A stretch of DNA of 64,000 nucleotides from Clostridium sp. Marseille-P299 (GTDB taxonomy: Bacteria; Bacillota; Clostridia; Lachnospirales; Lachnospiraceae), in assembly GCF_900078195.1 (NCBI RefSeq), contig NZ_FJVE01000007.1:2108001-2172000 (forward strand). The letters are read 5' to 3'. Below the pieces are notes generated by a model. That model did not search any database. It was not told where the DNA came from and saw only the letters and a list, made by a program, of their open reading frames with translations. Positions 55,120 through 63,436 of this stretch are shown here, one piece after another (the first letter of the stretch is position 1; the number at the start of each line of letters is the position of its first letter). Both the position numbers and the translations under genes were made by a program.

Positions 55120-55787
55120 GACAAAACCGCCTTGTATCCAATTCCTCTTACTGTGACTATTTTAAATCCATCACACCTAGAGAACTTATCCCTTAATTTT
55201 GTTATATACACATCAACTGCACGAAGACTTGTATCTGTGTCAATCCCCCAGAATTCATCCATAAGCTGTGCTCTAGAAAATGTTTTTTTCGGATAGGAAA
55301 GCAGCTTATATAAGATATTAAATTCTCTAGTCGTAACTGTTATTTCTTCATCGTCAATTGTAGCACTCATAGCATCTGCATCCAGTGTAAGATTCCCTAT
55401 GGTTATTTTTCGCTCCATTTCAATATTGGCACGACGCAAAAGTGCTCTAACACGTAGCAATAACTCACCTAATTCAATAGGTTTTACCATATAATCATCA
55501 ATACCAAGTTGAAATCCTTTCTGCTTTGATGACAGTTCATCCTTAGCTGACATAAAAATAATCGGTATTGTTTTATTCACCTGACGTACTGTTTTCGCAA
55601 ACTCAAATCCATCAACTTCTGGCATCATTATATCGGATATTATTAGCTCATACAGATTGTTATACATTTCATCATATGCGTCATTGGCAGTTAGACAGCC
55701 TTTGGCCTGAAAACCGCTGTCGTTTAAATAAGTGCAGACAATTCTATTCAATTCTGCATCATCTTCCACTACTAATATGTTTACCAT
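55116..55787 (-). CDS. OmpR-family response regulator
   Basis: A 223-aa regulator with VVEDDAEL, phospho-acceptor SDIMMPEVDGFEF, FMSAKDE and VKPIEL in the receiver, and a winged-helix output domain (LTLDADAMSATIDDEEITV to VRGIGYKAVL). GGAGGAAT precedes the ATG. It shares four bases with the kinase. Placed upstream of the NisI-like and LanF remnants, it plausibly once controlled lantibiotic immunity; that is inference from context. Confidence 0.92.
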   Translation of the reverse strand: MVNILVVEDDAELNRIVCTYLNDSGFQAKGCLTANDAYDEMYNNLYELIISDIMMPEVDGFEFAKTVRQVNKTIPIIFMSAKDELSSKQKGFQLGIDDYMVKPIELGELLLRVRALLRRANIEMERKITIGNLTLDADAMSATIDDEEITVTTREFNILYKLLSYPKKTFSRAQLMDEFWGIDTDTSLRAVDVYITKLRDKFSRCDGFKIVTVRGIGYKAVLS

Positions 55788-55854
55788 TTTTATTCCTCCT
55801 GCTTATCCCGTAAATATTACAAGTTTTCTATTAACTGCAAATCTATCAATATTA

Positions 55855-56553
55855 CTAATCTTCAATCAAAAAGTACTCACTACATTTTAGTCTCTTTGCC
55901 CTGTAAATCATGTAACTTCCTAACAATATTGCGACCGTACCCATTAATATGCCAGTCACTCCATTCGCTTTTGAAATCTCTATGGAATCTACTTCTGCTG
56001 TAACTGACAGTAGCGCCGTCTGCGTTAAAACAAGTGCAATTAGTGAAGCTGATAGATTAATCATTTTTATGCTGTGAATTAATAATGTATGGTTATGTCT
56101 TGTTACAATCACCCCTTTAATATTTAAACCGATTTCTGCAAATGTCACGGCAGCAATTCCAATCGCTACATACAAATGATACGAACTTGTAATTGGATAG
56201 CTAAATAATCGTATCGAATAAATAATGTATAGTAAACTGGATACGATCAATACTACACCAGAACATAAATAATATTGATATTGTTCATTTTTATTCTTCG
56301 CTTTTCGAATTCCTAGCAATGCGATACATTTTGCTCCAATCATTCCAAAAGAATAAAATGAACTTGCACATGTAAAAAATGACAATGAGAAAATCCCCAT
56401 TATAAGCTTCCCTACTGCAATCAATGTACTTGCCGTTACCGCTGCTCCAGTTATTTTAAGTGAACGACTCAATTTATTTCCATATTGACTCGCGAATAAA
56501 TTGCTTGTCTCTTTCGCATATTGAATTACTCTTCTATACTTTTTGTGTTTCAT
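55855..56553 (-). CDS. Polytopic membrane protein of unknown function
   Basis: A 232-aa protein with five to six hydrophobic helices (for example ITGAAVTASTLIAVGKLIMG, GVVLIVSSLLYIIYSI, TGILMGTVAILLGSYMIY) and a basic N-terminus. The first helix recalls cation diffusion facilitators but metal-binding residues of that family are not evident. It lies 67 bases upstream of the response regulator on the same strand and may share its transcript. Not recognised. Confidence 0.65.
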   Translation of the reverse strand: MKHKKYRRVIQYAKETSNLFASQYGNKLSRSLKITGAAVTASTLIAVGKLIMGIFSLSFFTCASSFYSFGMIGAKCIALLGIRKAKNKNEQYQYYLCSGVVLIVSSLLYIIYSIRLFSYPITSSYHLYVAIGIAAVTFAEIGLNIKGVIVTRHNHTLLIHSIKMINLSASLIALVLTQTALLSVTAEVDSIEISKANGVTGILMGTVAILLGSYMIYRAKRLKCSEYFLIED

Positions 56554-56664
56554 ATGTACGCTCCATTAGTTTTAAACTATGTACCAGCATATTTTACACT
56601 CATATTATTAATCCATTGTTTGAGAATTGTTTCAGAATTGTTAATAGGCCAAAAACATAAAAAT

Positions 56665-56720
56665 AGCTCTATCATCAGTAGTGCGTCAACGTAATATCCC
56701 ACACACTATGAAATAGAGCT
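56665..56720 (-). terminator. Terminator of the DnaJ-membrane gene run
   Basis: Arms AGCTCTAT and ATAGAGCT with a further inner TAGTG/CACTA pair; the minus strand continues ATTTTTATG. It follows the stop at 56731. Confidence 0.75.
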
Positions 56721-56730
56721 TTTAATAAAT

Positions 56731-57282
56731 TTAACGAAAGAAATTCCTTCTAAATTTCAACCAATAATGAATCATAAAATAATCATATGCTTTATCATAA
56801 ATAAAAAAGACAACTTGTCCACCTAAAAAAAACGCAATTGAAAGTAATAAATTTAAGTCTCTTGCAATAATAAGTTGTGGAAAGAATATAAGAATCGGAA
56901 CAAAAATTATATTAAATAAACCAAACTTCAAGGCTATCAGTTGAAGTCTTTTTATTCTTGAAATATTTTCTCTGTTCTCCTTCCCTATCACTTTCCCACC
57001 TAGCAATTCTATTAACACAATATATAGACTAATTGCCCCATAGGTAATGCAGTACATTTTATTAGGTGCAAGAATAAAACTTAAGAATACACTTGCTAAA
57101 TAAAATGCAACACCTAGTAACTTATTTGTCTCACGAAAGGCAATTCCAACAAAGAAGGATGCTGCCGCTAGCAAAAACAAGGTACTGGTTTCAATAATTC
57201 CACTTAAAACAGTAAGTACAACACTAAATGCTAATAATAGACCTAATAACGATAAATGCTTTGTGCTTAGATGCATGTGCAC
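56731..57282 (-). CDS. Polytopic membrane protein of unknown function
   Basis: A 183-aa protein with five to six helices ([55 protein letters not shown]). GGGAGG lies six bases before a GTG at 57282, better placed than the ATGs on either side, so translation starts just inside the end of the DnaJ-domain gene. It resembles small Lachnospiraceae proteins that always follow this DnaJ-domain gene; role unknown. Confidence 0.7.
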   Translation of the reverse strand: MHMHLSTKHLSLLGLLLAFSVVLTVLSGIIETSTLFLLAAASFFVGIAFRETNKLLGVAFYLASVFLSFILAPNKMYCITYGAISLYIVLIELLGGKVIGKENRENISRIKRLQLIALKFGLFNIIFVPILIFFPQLIIARDLNLLLSIAFFLGGQVVFFIYDKAYDYFMIHYWLKFRRNFFR

Positions 57283-57878
57283 AGATCGCCTCCCATACAT
57301 TCACAACAAGTATCTGCAATACATAGATTACAACATAAGTCACCAGTATCCATACCAGTTCTACCATATGTTTGCCCTGTAGTATTGTAACGAGCTCCGC
57401 CATATTGCAACTGATTATAAAAATTAACATATTCGCGGTTCATTGGTTCCATAGAAACAGCGGTTCTAGCATGGTCTAAAGCCAATATATTATTTCCAAG
57501 TCCAGCGTTAGCAATAGCACTTAAGTAAAACCATCTCGCATTTCTACTTGATATATTGTTAAGAAGTTGTACAGCATCTGTAAATCTTCTAGCATTAATA
57601 TAACTATATACCTGTGCAAACTCTCCGGAATCACTTCCTTGATTGTAATAGGTATTGGAAGTAGTGCTTGAATAACCTCCGCCATTTTGTCGTTCATTCA
57701 TGATTTGGTCATATGCTTCTTGCACCTCTTTAAACTTTTCCTCTGCAAGAGACGCAAGTGGGTTATCAATATAAGAATCTGGATGGTATTTTCTACTTAA
57801 ATCGCGATATGCTCTTTTAACCTCCTCATCGGATGCATTTCTTGAAATTCCAAGTACCTGATATGGATCAGCTATCAT
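57267..57878 (-). CDS. DnaJ-domain protein with cysteine-rich tail
   Basis: A 203-aa protein. A J domain (residues 3-65) with intact HPD in RKYHPDSY is followed by a Gly/Ser/Tyr linker, a region of TPR-like helices (about 88-150), and a C-terminal 25 residues with nine cysteines, beginning LCCNLC and ending CTCI, likely metal-binding. It would stimulate DnaK but lacks the DnaJ zinc-finger and substrate domains. Its stop overlaps the next membrane gene. Confidence 0.85.
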   Translation of the reverse strand: MIADPYQVLGISRNASDEEVKRAYRDLSRKYHPDSYIDNPLASLAEEKFKEVQEAYDQIMNERQNGGGYSSTTSNTYYNQGSDSGEFAQVYSYINARRFTDAVQLLNNISSRNARWFYLSAIANAGLGNNILALDHARTAVSMEPMNREYVNFYNQLQYGGARYNTTGQTYGRTGMDTGDLCCNLCIADTCCECMGGDLCTCI

Positions 57879-57959
57879 ACGGTTCGTCCCTTTCTCTTAT
57901 CTTTCTAATAATACCGTTTACGATATTAAAATATAATATTTAAATTATAATGAAGAAGT

Positions 57960-58787
57960 TTACTCCTTCACACACTTTTGGCGAATTTTATCATACTTTG
58001 ACCAAACGCCTGCATATAATATATTCCGAAGTATTTGCGCATCACGTAACAAAGGTAATTTTTCAAATTCCTTCGTACACTCTGCCATCATCATAGTAAG
58101 TATTTCTAATATTTTTTCCTCATAATCCTCTTGCTTTGAAATAGATAAGAGTGGATTATAACTACCATCCTTCTCATCTTTCGGCAAATCCTCATATGCA
58201 TCCATAAGATAAATAAATTTACCTAAATAAAATCCCATTTTTCTTAATGTATTACTAAAATGATCTTCCTTATATACGAACATTTCACCCATCAATTCAC
58301 CAAAGCTGCGTGAAACAATATCTAAATTCGTTTCCTTTTGTTTTTCACAAATACTTAACTGCTGCAAACATTGTTTAATTACATTACATTGCCGCTCATA
58401 GTTTTTCTCTACACGCTTGTAGTCTCTTTGAAGCAAAACTGCTCCCGTTTTTTTAAGAACATTTTTGTCGTCATTCCAATCATCTAACATCTTATGATAA
58501 CTAAGAGCAATATTCATATCTGCAGCATATTCTGTTATTTCATTTTGAAGCATCGCATGTTTTGTCGTTGGATGCGCTAAACAACGGTGTTTTTCACAAG
58601 TTGTTTCACTTTCATACAAAGAACTTAGCAGAATAATTAAAAATGTCATATCATAAGTTAACGTCATCTGACCAAAACGTCCAAAACGATCTTTTAACGT
58701 ATTACATAAACCACAATAATAAGCTTTATATTCGTAATACTCTTTTACCTTTAATTCTGGTTTATTTATATTAATATAGCCAAACAT
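57960..58787 (-). CDS. DUF5685 family protein
   Basis: A 275-aa protein with the N-terminal FGYININKPELKVKEY and paired cysteine motifs YYCGLCNTL (about residues 29-37) and CEKHRC (about 64-69), then a helical region with LSYHKMLDDWNDD and MDAYEDLPKDEKDG, which looks like a degenerate prenyl-synthase-type aspartate motif. This is the DUF5685 pattern. It sits 81 bases before the DnaJ-domain gene in the same direction. Function unknown. Confidence 0.75.
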   Translation of the reverse strand: MFGYININKPELKVKEYYEYKAYYCGLCNTLKDRFGRFGQMTLTYDMTFLIILLSSLYESETTCEKHRCLAHPTTKHAMLQNEITEYAADMNIALSYHKMLDDWNDDKNVLKKTGAVLLQRDYKRVEKNYERQCNVIKQCLQQLSICEKQKETNLDIVSRSFGELMGEMFVYKEDHFSNTLRKMGFYLGKFIYLMDAYEDLPKDEKDGSYNPLLSISKQEDYEEKILEILTMMMAECTKEFEKLPLLRDAQILRNILYAGVWSKYDKIRQKCVKE

Positions 58788-58966
58788 TCGTCCCTCCGTG
58801 ATATGTGCTTTATTTATTATAGCAGTTAAAGGACTATAGTCTAGTACTTTTACACAATTTTAATAAAGATTTAAGTTAAATTTGATTAGAGAGCAAAACA
58901 ATATTCCACTCTATCATAGTAAATGTATAAATTAATTATCACTCAAATTATTTTCTTATTATGTTA

Positions 58967-59536
58967 TCAAATATCTAACTTAAGTTGAACTTCTTCCTCT
59001 GCTTCTAACTTAAAGTCTTCCACTTTTTCAGGGTTTATCATCGGTAAATCCCCTAACGAAGTAATACCAAAGCTTCTTAAAAACTCATCGGTGGTACCAA
59101 ATAAAATCGGTCTACCAGGTGCATCCATACGTCCAACTTCACAAACTAAATTATACTCGACTAACTTATTGACAGCATGGTCGCTCTTAACTCCACGAAT
59201 CCCTTCAATAGCTTGTTTCGTAATTGGTTGTTTATAAGCTATAATAGAAAGTGTTTCTAATAAAACATCAGTTAATACATGTTTTTTAGGAACATGCGCT
59301 ATTTTAACAAGGGTCTCATACATAGAAGCCTTCGTGCATAGTTGAAATGAATTATTTAATTCAATAATCTGAATACCACGATCATATGCCTCATACTTAT
59401 CCATCATATTTCGAATAATTTTTCTCACGGTATCTTCATCATGTTCCAATGCAGAGGCAATTCTCTCTAATTCTACGGCTTCTCCCATAGTAAATAAAAT
59501 TGCTTCTATCATGGCTTCTAATCTTTCAATTTCCAT
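58967..59536 (-). CDS. scpB: Segregation and condensation protein B
   Basis: A 189-aa partner of ScpA and SMC in chromosome condensation. Two winged-helix domains; conserved AMIEAILFTMGEAVELERIA at the start and LLETLSIIAYKQPITKQAIE (about residues 92-111), GRPILFGTTDEFL near the end, and an acidic tail. It follows scpA on the same strand, separated by a short tandem repeat. Confidence 0.95.
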   Translation of the reverse strand: MEIERLEAMIEAILFTMGEAVELERIASALEHDEDTVRKIIRNMMDKYEAYDRGIQIIELNNSFQLCTKASMYETLVKIAHVPKKHVLTDVLLETLSIIAYKQPITKQAIEGIRGVKSDHAVNKLVEYNLVCEVGRMDAPGRPILFGTTDEFLRSFGITSLGDLPMINPEKVEDFKLEAEEEVQLKLDI

Positions 59537-59579
59537 ACGTAATCCTAACCTTTCTTAAAAGAATTACTCCTTTACTAAA

Positions 59580-59628
59580 TAGTAAATTACTTTATAGTAA
59601 ATTACTTAATCGTAAATTATTCCATAGA
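59580..59628. repeat. Tandem repeat, 15-bp unit, covering the scpA stop codon
   Basis: Units TAGTAAATTACTTTA, TAGTAAATTACTTAA and TCGTAAATTATTCCA at 59580, 59595 and 59610; the last contains the scpA stop. A partial fourth unit lies inside the coding end. Confidence 0.75.
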
Positions 59629-60399
59629 AAATTCGTCCACGGATGCAACATCATCTGCAAGATATTCAATGTAAATATCATCAAATAGCTCTTTTTGAAC
59701 AATTTCAATTCGTTGCATTTTCATTAACTCCAGAATTCCTAGAAAGGTAACAACGATTTCCATCTTATCCGCTTGACGTTCAAGAAGACTGCGAAAGCTG
59801 AAGGTCTTATGTATTAGACCATATTCTTGTATTTCAAGAATCTTCTCTGCTAAATTAATCTCTTCTCTCTCGATTCTACCAAACTTACTTCGAATCGGAT
59901 CTATCTTATCTTCTTGCCTTTTCATTACAGATTTAAAAATTGCATGCAATTTTGCAAGAGTTAAATCCGACAATAAAGAAGGGATATCTACTTCTTCCTT
60001 TATATCCGCAATTTCCTCTGGAATCGAACTTTCTTTAAATAACATAAGTTCTGCATCTAATTGCTTGTCCTTTAGTTCATATGAAATGAACTTAAACATT
60101 TTATATTCCAGTAAGCGCTCTACAAGTTCTTGTCTAGGGTCAACCTCTTCTTCCTCCTCTTCCTTTTTCGGTGCAGGAAGAAGCATTTGTGATTTAATTC
60201 TAAGAAGCGTTGCTGCCATAACTAAAAATTCACTCATGACATCTAAATCTTTTTCGTCCATACCACGAATATACTCTATGTACTGTTCCGTGATTGTAAC
60301 AATTGGTATATCATAAATACTGACCTTATTTTTATCAATTAAATGAAGTAAGAGGTCAAGTGGACCCTCAAAAGCTTCTAACTTAACAGGAATTCCCAT
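59617..60399 (-). CDS. scpA: Segregation and condensation protein A
   Basis: A 260-aa kleisin of the SMC complex. The N-terminal kleisin signature LEAFEGPLDLLLHLIDKNKV (residues 7-26) and YDIPIVTITEQYIEYI are classical; the C-terminal winged helix ends FLGILELMKMQRIEIVQ. A run of glutamates (KKEEEEEE) marks the linker. It lies nine bases after the site-2-protease-like gene, a common order in Firmicutes. Confidence 0.95.
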   Translation of the reverse strand: MGIPVKLEAFEGPLDLLLHLIDKNKVSIYDIPIVTITEQYIEYIRGMDEKDLDVMSEFLVMAATLLRIKSQMLLPAPKKEEEEEEVDPRQELVERLLEYKMFKFISYELKDKQLDAELMLFKESSIPEEIADIKEEVDIPSLLSDLTLAKLHAIFKSVMKRQEDKIDPIRSKFGRIEREEINLAEKILEIQEYGLIHKTFSFRSLLERQADKMEIVVTFLGILELMKMQRIEIVQKELFDDIYIEYLADDVASVDEFSME

Positions 60400-60408
60400 A
60401 TATATCTC

Positions 60409-61047
60409 CTATCCCATAAATAATCCAAATATAGTGGAACTGACTGCATTCATTAATCCAAGTAACACTGTAAATAACCAAACCATTTTAATTAAATAAT
60501 CCGCACGTATAATCGTGAAGAACTTTATTGGTGATGCTGCCGCAACTAATAATCCCATATCGAATGCAACGATTGGAAATAAATTGGTTAATAACATTCC
60601 AATGCTTATTATAGCATAGCAAGACAAAAAATAGATTAAAAATTCGAACGCGAATGATGATTTTGCAGAAATTATTAGTTTAGAATTTAACCCAAATCCA
60701 AATCTTAATATACTGGTACTTATTAAAAATTGTAATAATAAGGACAATAACCCAGTAATGCCTAAAATACGACTTACTTTCTTATCTTTGATTCGATAGT
60801 AATATGGCTTAGAAAATCCAATATGCAAAATACCACAAAAAAGAAGTCCGATTGGGTCAATGTATTGATGTAGCTTCCATATTTTCTGGGCTGGTAATTG
60901 TGATTTTTGTTCTAATGTTTGATCTTCTATGCTTTTTTGTTTCTTATCTAATAATTGATATAGAAAAGCCTTAGGGAATTCGTGTAAAATCATTATTACA
61001 ATTCCTGCGAATAAACTTGCAACTAATACAATTAGAATTTCTCTCAT
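60409..61047 (-). CDS. Site-2-protease (M50)-like membrane protein with degenerate active site
   Basis: A 212-aa polytopic protein. The first helix carries ILHEFPKAFL where M50 proteases have HExxH; the second histidine is lysine. IDPIGLLFCGILHIGFSKPYY corresponds to the family's IDPIG..GWAKP stretch, and NLFPIVAFDMGLL to the NP..DG motif, again altered. So it looks like a former zinc protease that has lost metal binding. M50 genes often lie before scpA, as here (nine bases). Confidence 0.7.
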   Translation of the reverse strand: MREILIVLVASLFAGIVIMILHEFPKAFLYQLLDKKQKSIEDQTLEQKSQLPAQKIWKLHQYIDPIGLLFCGILHIGFSKPYYYRIKDKKVSRILGITGLLSLLLQFLISTSILRFGFGLNSKLIISAKSSFAFEFLIYFLSCYAIISIGMLLTNLFPIVAFDMGLLVAAASPIKFFTIIRADYLIKMVWLFTVLLGLMNAVSSTIFGLFMG

Positions 61048-61109
61048 GAATTAAGTAACCTTTCTTTTTTCTTCCTCAATAACTAACTGTTTCTTGCTTT
61101 AGTATACAC

Positions 61110-61148
61110 AAGAATGTCCTGGAACCAAAACGATTCCGGGACATTCTT
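61110..61148 (+). terminator. Hairpin with a plus-strand T-run
   Basis: Arms AAGAATGTCCTGGAA and TTCCGGGACATTCTT pair with one mismatch; the plus strand runs on TTTTGG. All genes nearby are on the minus strand, where no U-run follows, so it may stop antisense transcription or be a processing site between the phosphoesterase and M50-like genes. Confidence 0.6.
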
Positions 61149-61195
61149 TTTTGGCATAACACTATTATTATACCACTCTTTTTATTTTGTGAACA

Positions 61196-62077
61196 CTATT
61201 TTTTCTTTAATTGCATACAGATAAGTTCAGGGCGATTAAATACTCGCACCGGTATTGTATGCGTCCCTAAGCCTCTGGACAATAACATAATCGACTTATT
61301 ATGAGTAAATATACCCGCATCATACTTTGGAAATATCTCATATTGTGGCGAGATTACTCCACCTATATAAGGGATACGCATAATACCACCATGCACATGA
61401 CCAGATAAAACAAAATCTGCTCCCCACTCTGCGTAGGTTTCAAAATAATTTGGCATATGTGCAAGTAGTATTTGATATCCTTTGCTACTTGCTGGTCCAA
61501 CAAGCTCATTCATATCACGTTTATCTAAAGGAACTGGTTTCCCACCCTTATGATAAAACATAAGTGGTAGATTTAATCCTGTAATTTGTAACTTATCCTT
61601 ATCCTTTTCTATGATAATACTATCATTGTCAAGGTAACAAACACCTTGCTTTTTTATATCGGATAAATAATTAGAAAATTTATAAGTTCCTTGTAAATCC
61701 GTATGGTTCGATTCAAAAATTTCCAATTTTAACTCATGATTACCAGGAGCATAATACACTGGGTAATTATCACTTAGTTCTTTTAATAAGTTTAACGCTG
61801 TATCCAGCTTCTTAGGCTCCCTCGCTATGATCATATCTCCTGCTATTAATATCGCATCAGGTTTATATGCATGGATATGAGCAAGCAATCGTTTATTATC
61901 CTTACCATAACTATTATTATGAAGATCGGTTAAGAAGACGAATTTCATACCATCAAATGCTTTTGGTACCTTTTCCTGCTCGATTAAATAGTTTGTAATT
62001 GCGAGATTTTTATTTTCAAAGATTAAATATACAATGCCAATCGCAATAACGATTAGGATTCCTATGATTAGCCCCAT
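61196..62077 (-). CDS. Membrane-anchored metallophosphoesterase (YkuE-like)
   Basis: A 293-aa enzyme with one N-terminal helix (IIGILIVIAIGIVYLIF) followed by a calcineurin-type fold with metal ligands in FLTDLHNNS, IAGDMI, APGNHELK, LAHMPN and LSGHVHGG. The YkuE group acts on the outer face of the membrane on unknown phosphoesters. It begins ten bases after the D,D-carboxypeptidase stop, so the two are co-transcribed. Confidence 0.9.
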   Translation of the reverse strand: MGLIIGILIVIAIGIVYLIFENKNLAITNYLIEQEKVPKAFDGMKFVFLTDLHNNSYGKDNKRLLAHIHAYKPDAILIAGDMIIAREPKKLDTALNLLKELSDNYPVYYAPGNHELKLEIFESNHTDLQGTYKFSNYLSDIKKQGVCYLDNDSIIIEKDKDKLQITGLNLPLMFYHKGGKPVPLDKRDMNELVGPASSKGYQILLAHMPNYFETYAEWGADFVLSGHVHGGIMRIPYIGGVISPQYEIFPKYDAGIFTHNKSIMLLSRGLGTHTIPVRVFNRPELICMQLKKK

Positions 62078-62087
62078 TCTTTCTCCT

Positions 62088-63317
62088 TTAGAAGTATTTA
62101 AATATAAGTTTCATAAAATAATCTACATATCCGGCTTTTCCTACAGGTGAAGAAGCTACTAATGGAAGAGTTCCAATTTCATTACCATTATAATAATATG
62201 TAATTTGCCCTACCACATCGTTTTCTTTAATTGGAGCGATGCATTCAGGCATAACTTTTATATCCTTTGTAATATCTGCTGGATTCATGCCATTTGTACA
62301 TAAGTAAGAAAAAGTTCCATTCACTTTTGTAGGCACTTCATCGATATCGCCTTTTTTAACGAATACGTTAGGGAAAACGAGACCTTCTCCCGTATCCTTA
62401 TAAATACTGCAATTTGCGAATCCATAGTTTAATAGTTTCGTAGCTTCTGCAAATCGAGTTTTTGTATCAGGCGCAGCCATTACAACTGCAATTAAGTCCA
62501 TATTATCTCTTCTAGCTGTTGCGGATAAACAATATTTTGCTAGACCTGTAGATCCAGTTTTTAATCCTGTAATTCCTTGATAGGATTTAATTAATTTATT
62601 TGTATTGGTAAGTCCAAATTCGGATTGACCTTTTTTTGTAGTGTGTATAAAAGTGTCCATCCATACGGTTGAATAATTACTGATCTGCGGATGATTCATA
62701 ATTAATTCTTTTGACATCAATGCAACATCCATAGCACTTGTATAGTGATTATCCGTATCTAGTCCATAGCAGTTTACAAAATTCGTATTCATCATACCAA
62801 GTTCTTTGGCGCGTTCGTTCATCTTTTTCACAAAAGCTTCTTCAGAACCTGCGATTAACTCAGCCATAGCTACGCTTGCATCATTTGCGCTCGCAATGCT
62901 AATGCATTTTATCATTGTATTTACATCCTGTGTTTCAAATGGTTCAAGGTATACTTGAGAACCACCCATAGAAGCAGCATGTTCACTAACTGGTACAGAA
63001 TCCGTTAAGGTAATCTGCCCCGATTCAATTGCTTCAAATATTAACAATAAAGTCATAATCTTAGTAATACTTGCTGGTCGTAATTCTTGATTTGCATTCT
63101 TTGAATAAATGACTTTACCAGTGGAACCTTCCATTAATACAGCCGCTTGTGCTGTTATATCAATTTCAGATTCATTCGCAATTGGCGTCACATCCGTATT
63201 TGAGATTTCATATTGAATCGTAGAAGCAAATACTTCCATGCAACTCATAAGAAGTAACACACAGGTAAATGACAAAGCCAAAGCTACTTTAACATATCTT
63301 TTAATGAAGTGTTTCAT
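62088..63317 (-). CDS. D-alanyl-D-alanine carboxypeptidase (PBP5/DacF type), second copy
   Basis: A 409-aa penicillin-binding protein: a signal peptide (VALALSFTCVLLLMSCMEVFA), SITK active-site serine (about residue 82), SAN (about 142), KTG in TGLKTGSTG (about 250), and a C-terminal beta domain ending in a short hydrophobic anchor (FMKLIFKYF). It trims D-Ala from peptidoglycan stems. It is a homologue of the 36860-38137 protein but clearly diverged. Confidence 0.93.
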   Translation of the reverse strand: MKHFIKRYVKVALALSFTCVLLLMSCMEVFASTIQYEISNTDVTPIANESEIDITAQAAVLMEGSTGKVIYSKNANQELRPASITKIMTLLLIFEAIESGQITLTDSVPVSEHAASMGGSQVYLEPFETQDVNTMIKCISIASANDASVAMAELIAGSEEAFVKKMNERAKELGMMNTNFVNCYGLDTDNHYTSAMDVALMSKELIMNHPQISNYSTVWMDTFIHTTKKGQSEFGLTNTNKLIKSYQGITGLKTGSTGLAKYCLSATARRDNMDLIAVVMAAPDTKTRFAEATKLLNYGFANCSIYKDTGEGLVFPNVFVKKGDIDEVPTKVNGTFSYLCTNGMNPADITKDIKVMPECIAPIKENDVVGQITYYYNGNEIGTLPLVASSPVGKAGYVDYFMKLIFKYF

Positions 63318-63436
63318 AAACCACCCAACGCAACTTAATTACTAATATTTTAGTCAAGTAGTCGTAATTTTATGACAAGTAATAGCAGAAACATGTATAC
63401 AAAATTATAGTTGTATTACTATAACTTCTCATTCCA

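Noticed and set aside
55855..56553. Cation diffusion facilitator
   Set aside because: The first helix looks similar, but the metal-binding histidine/aspartate pattern is not evident.
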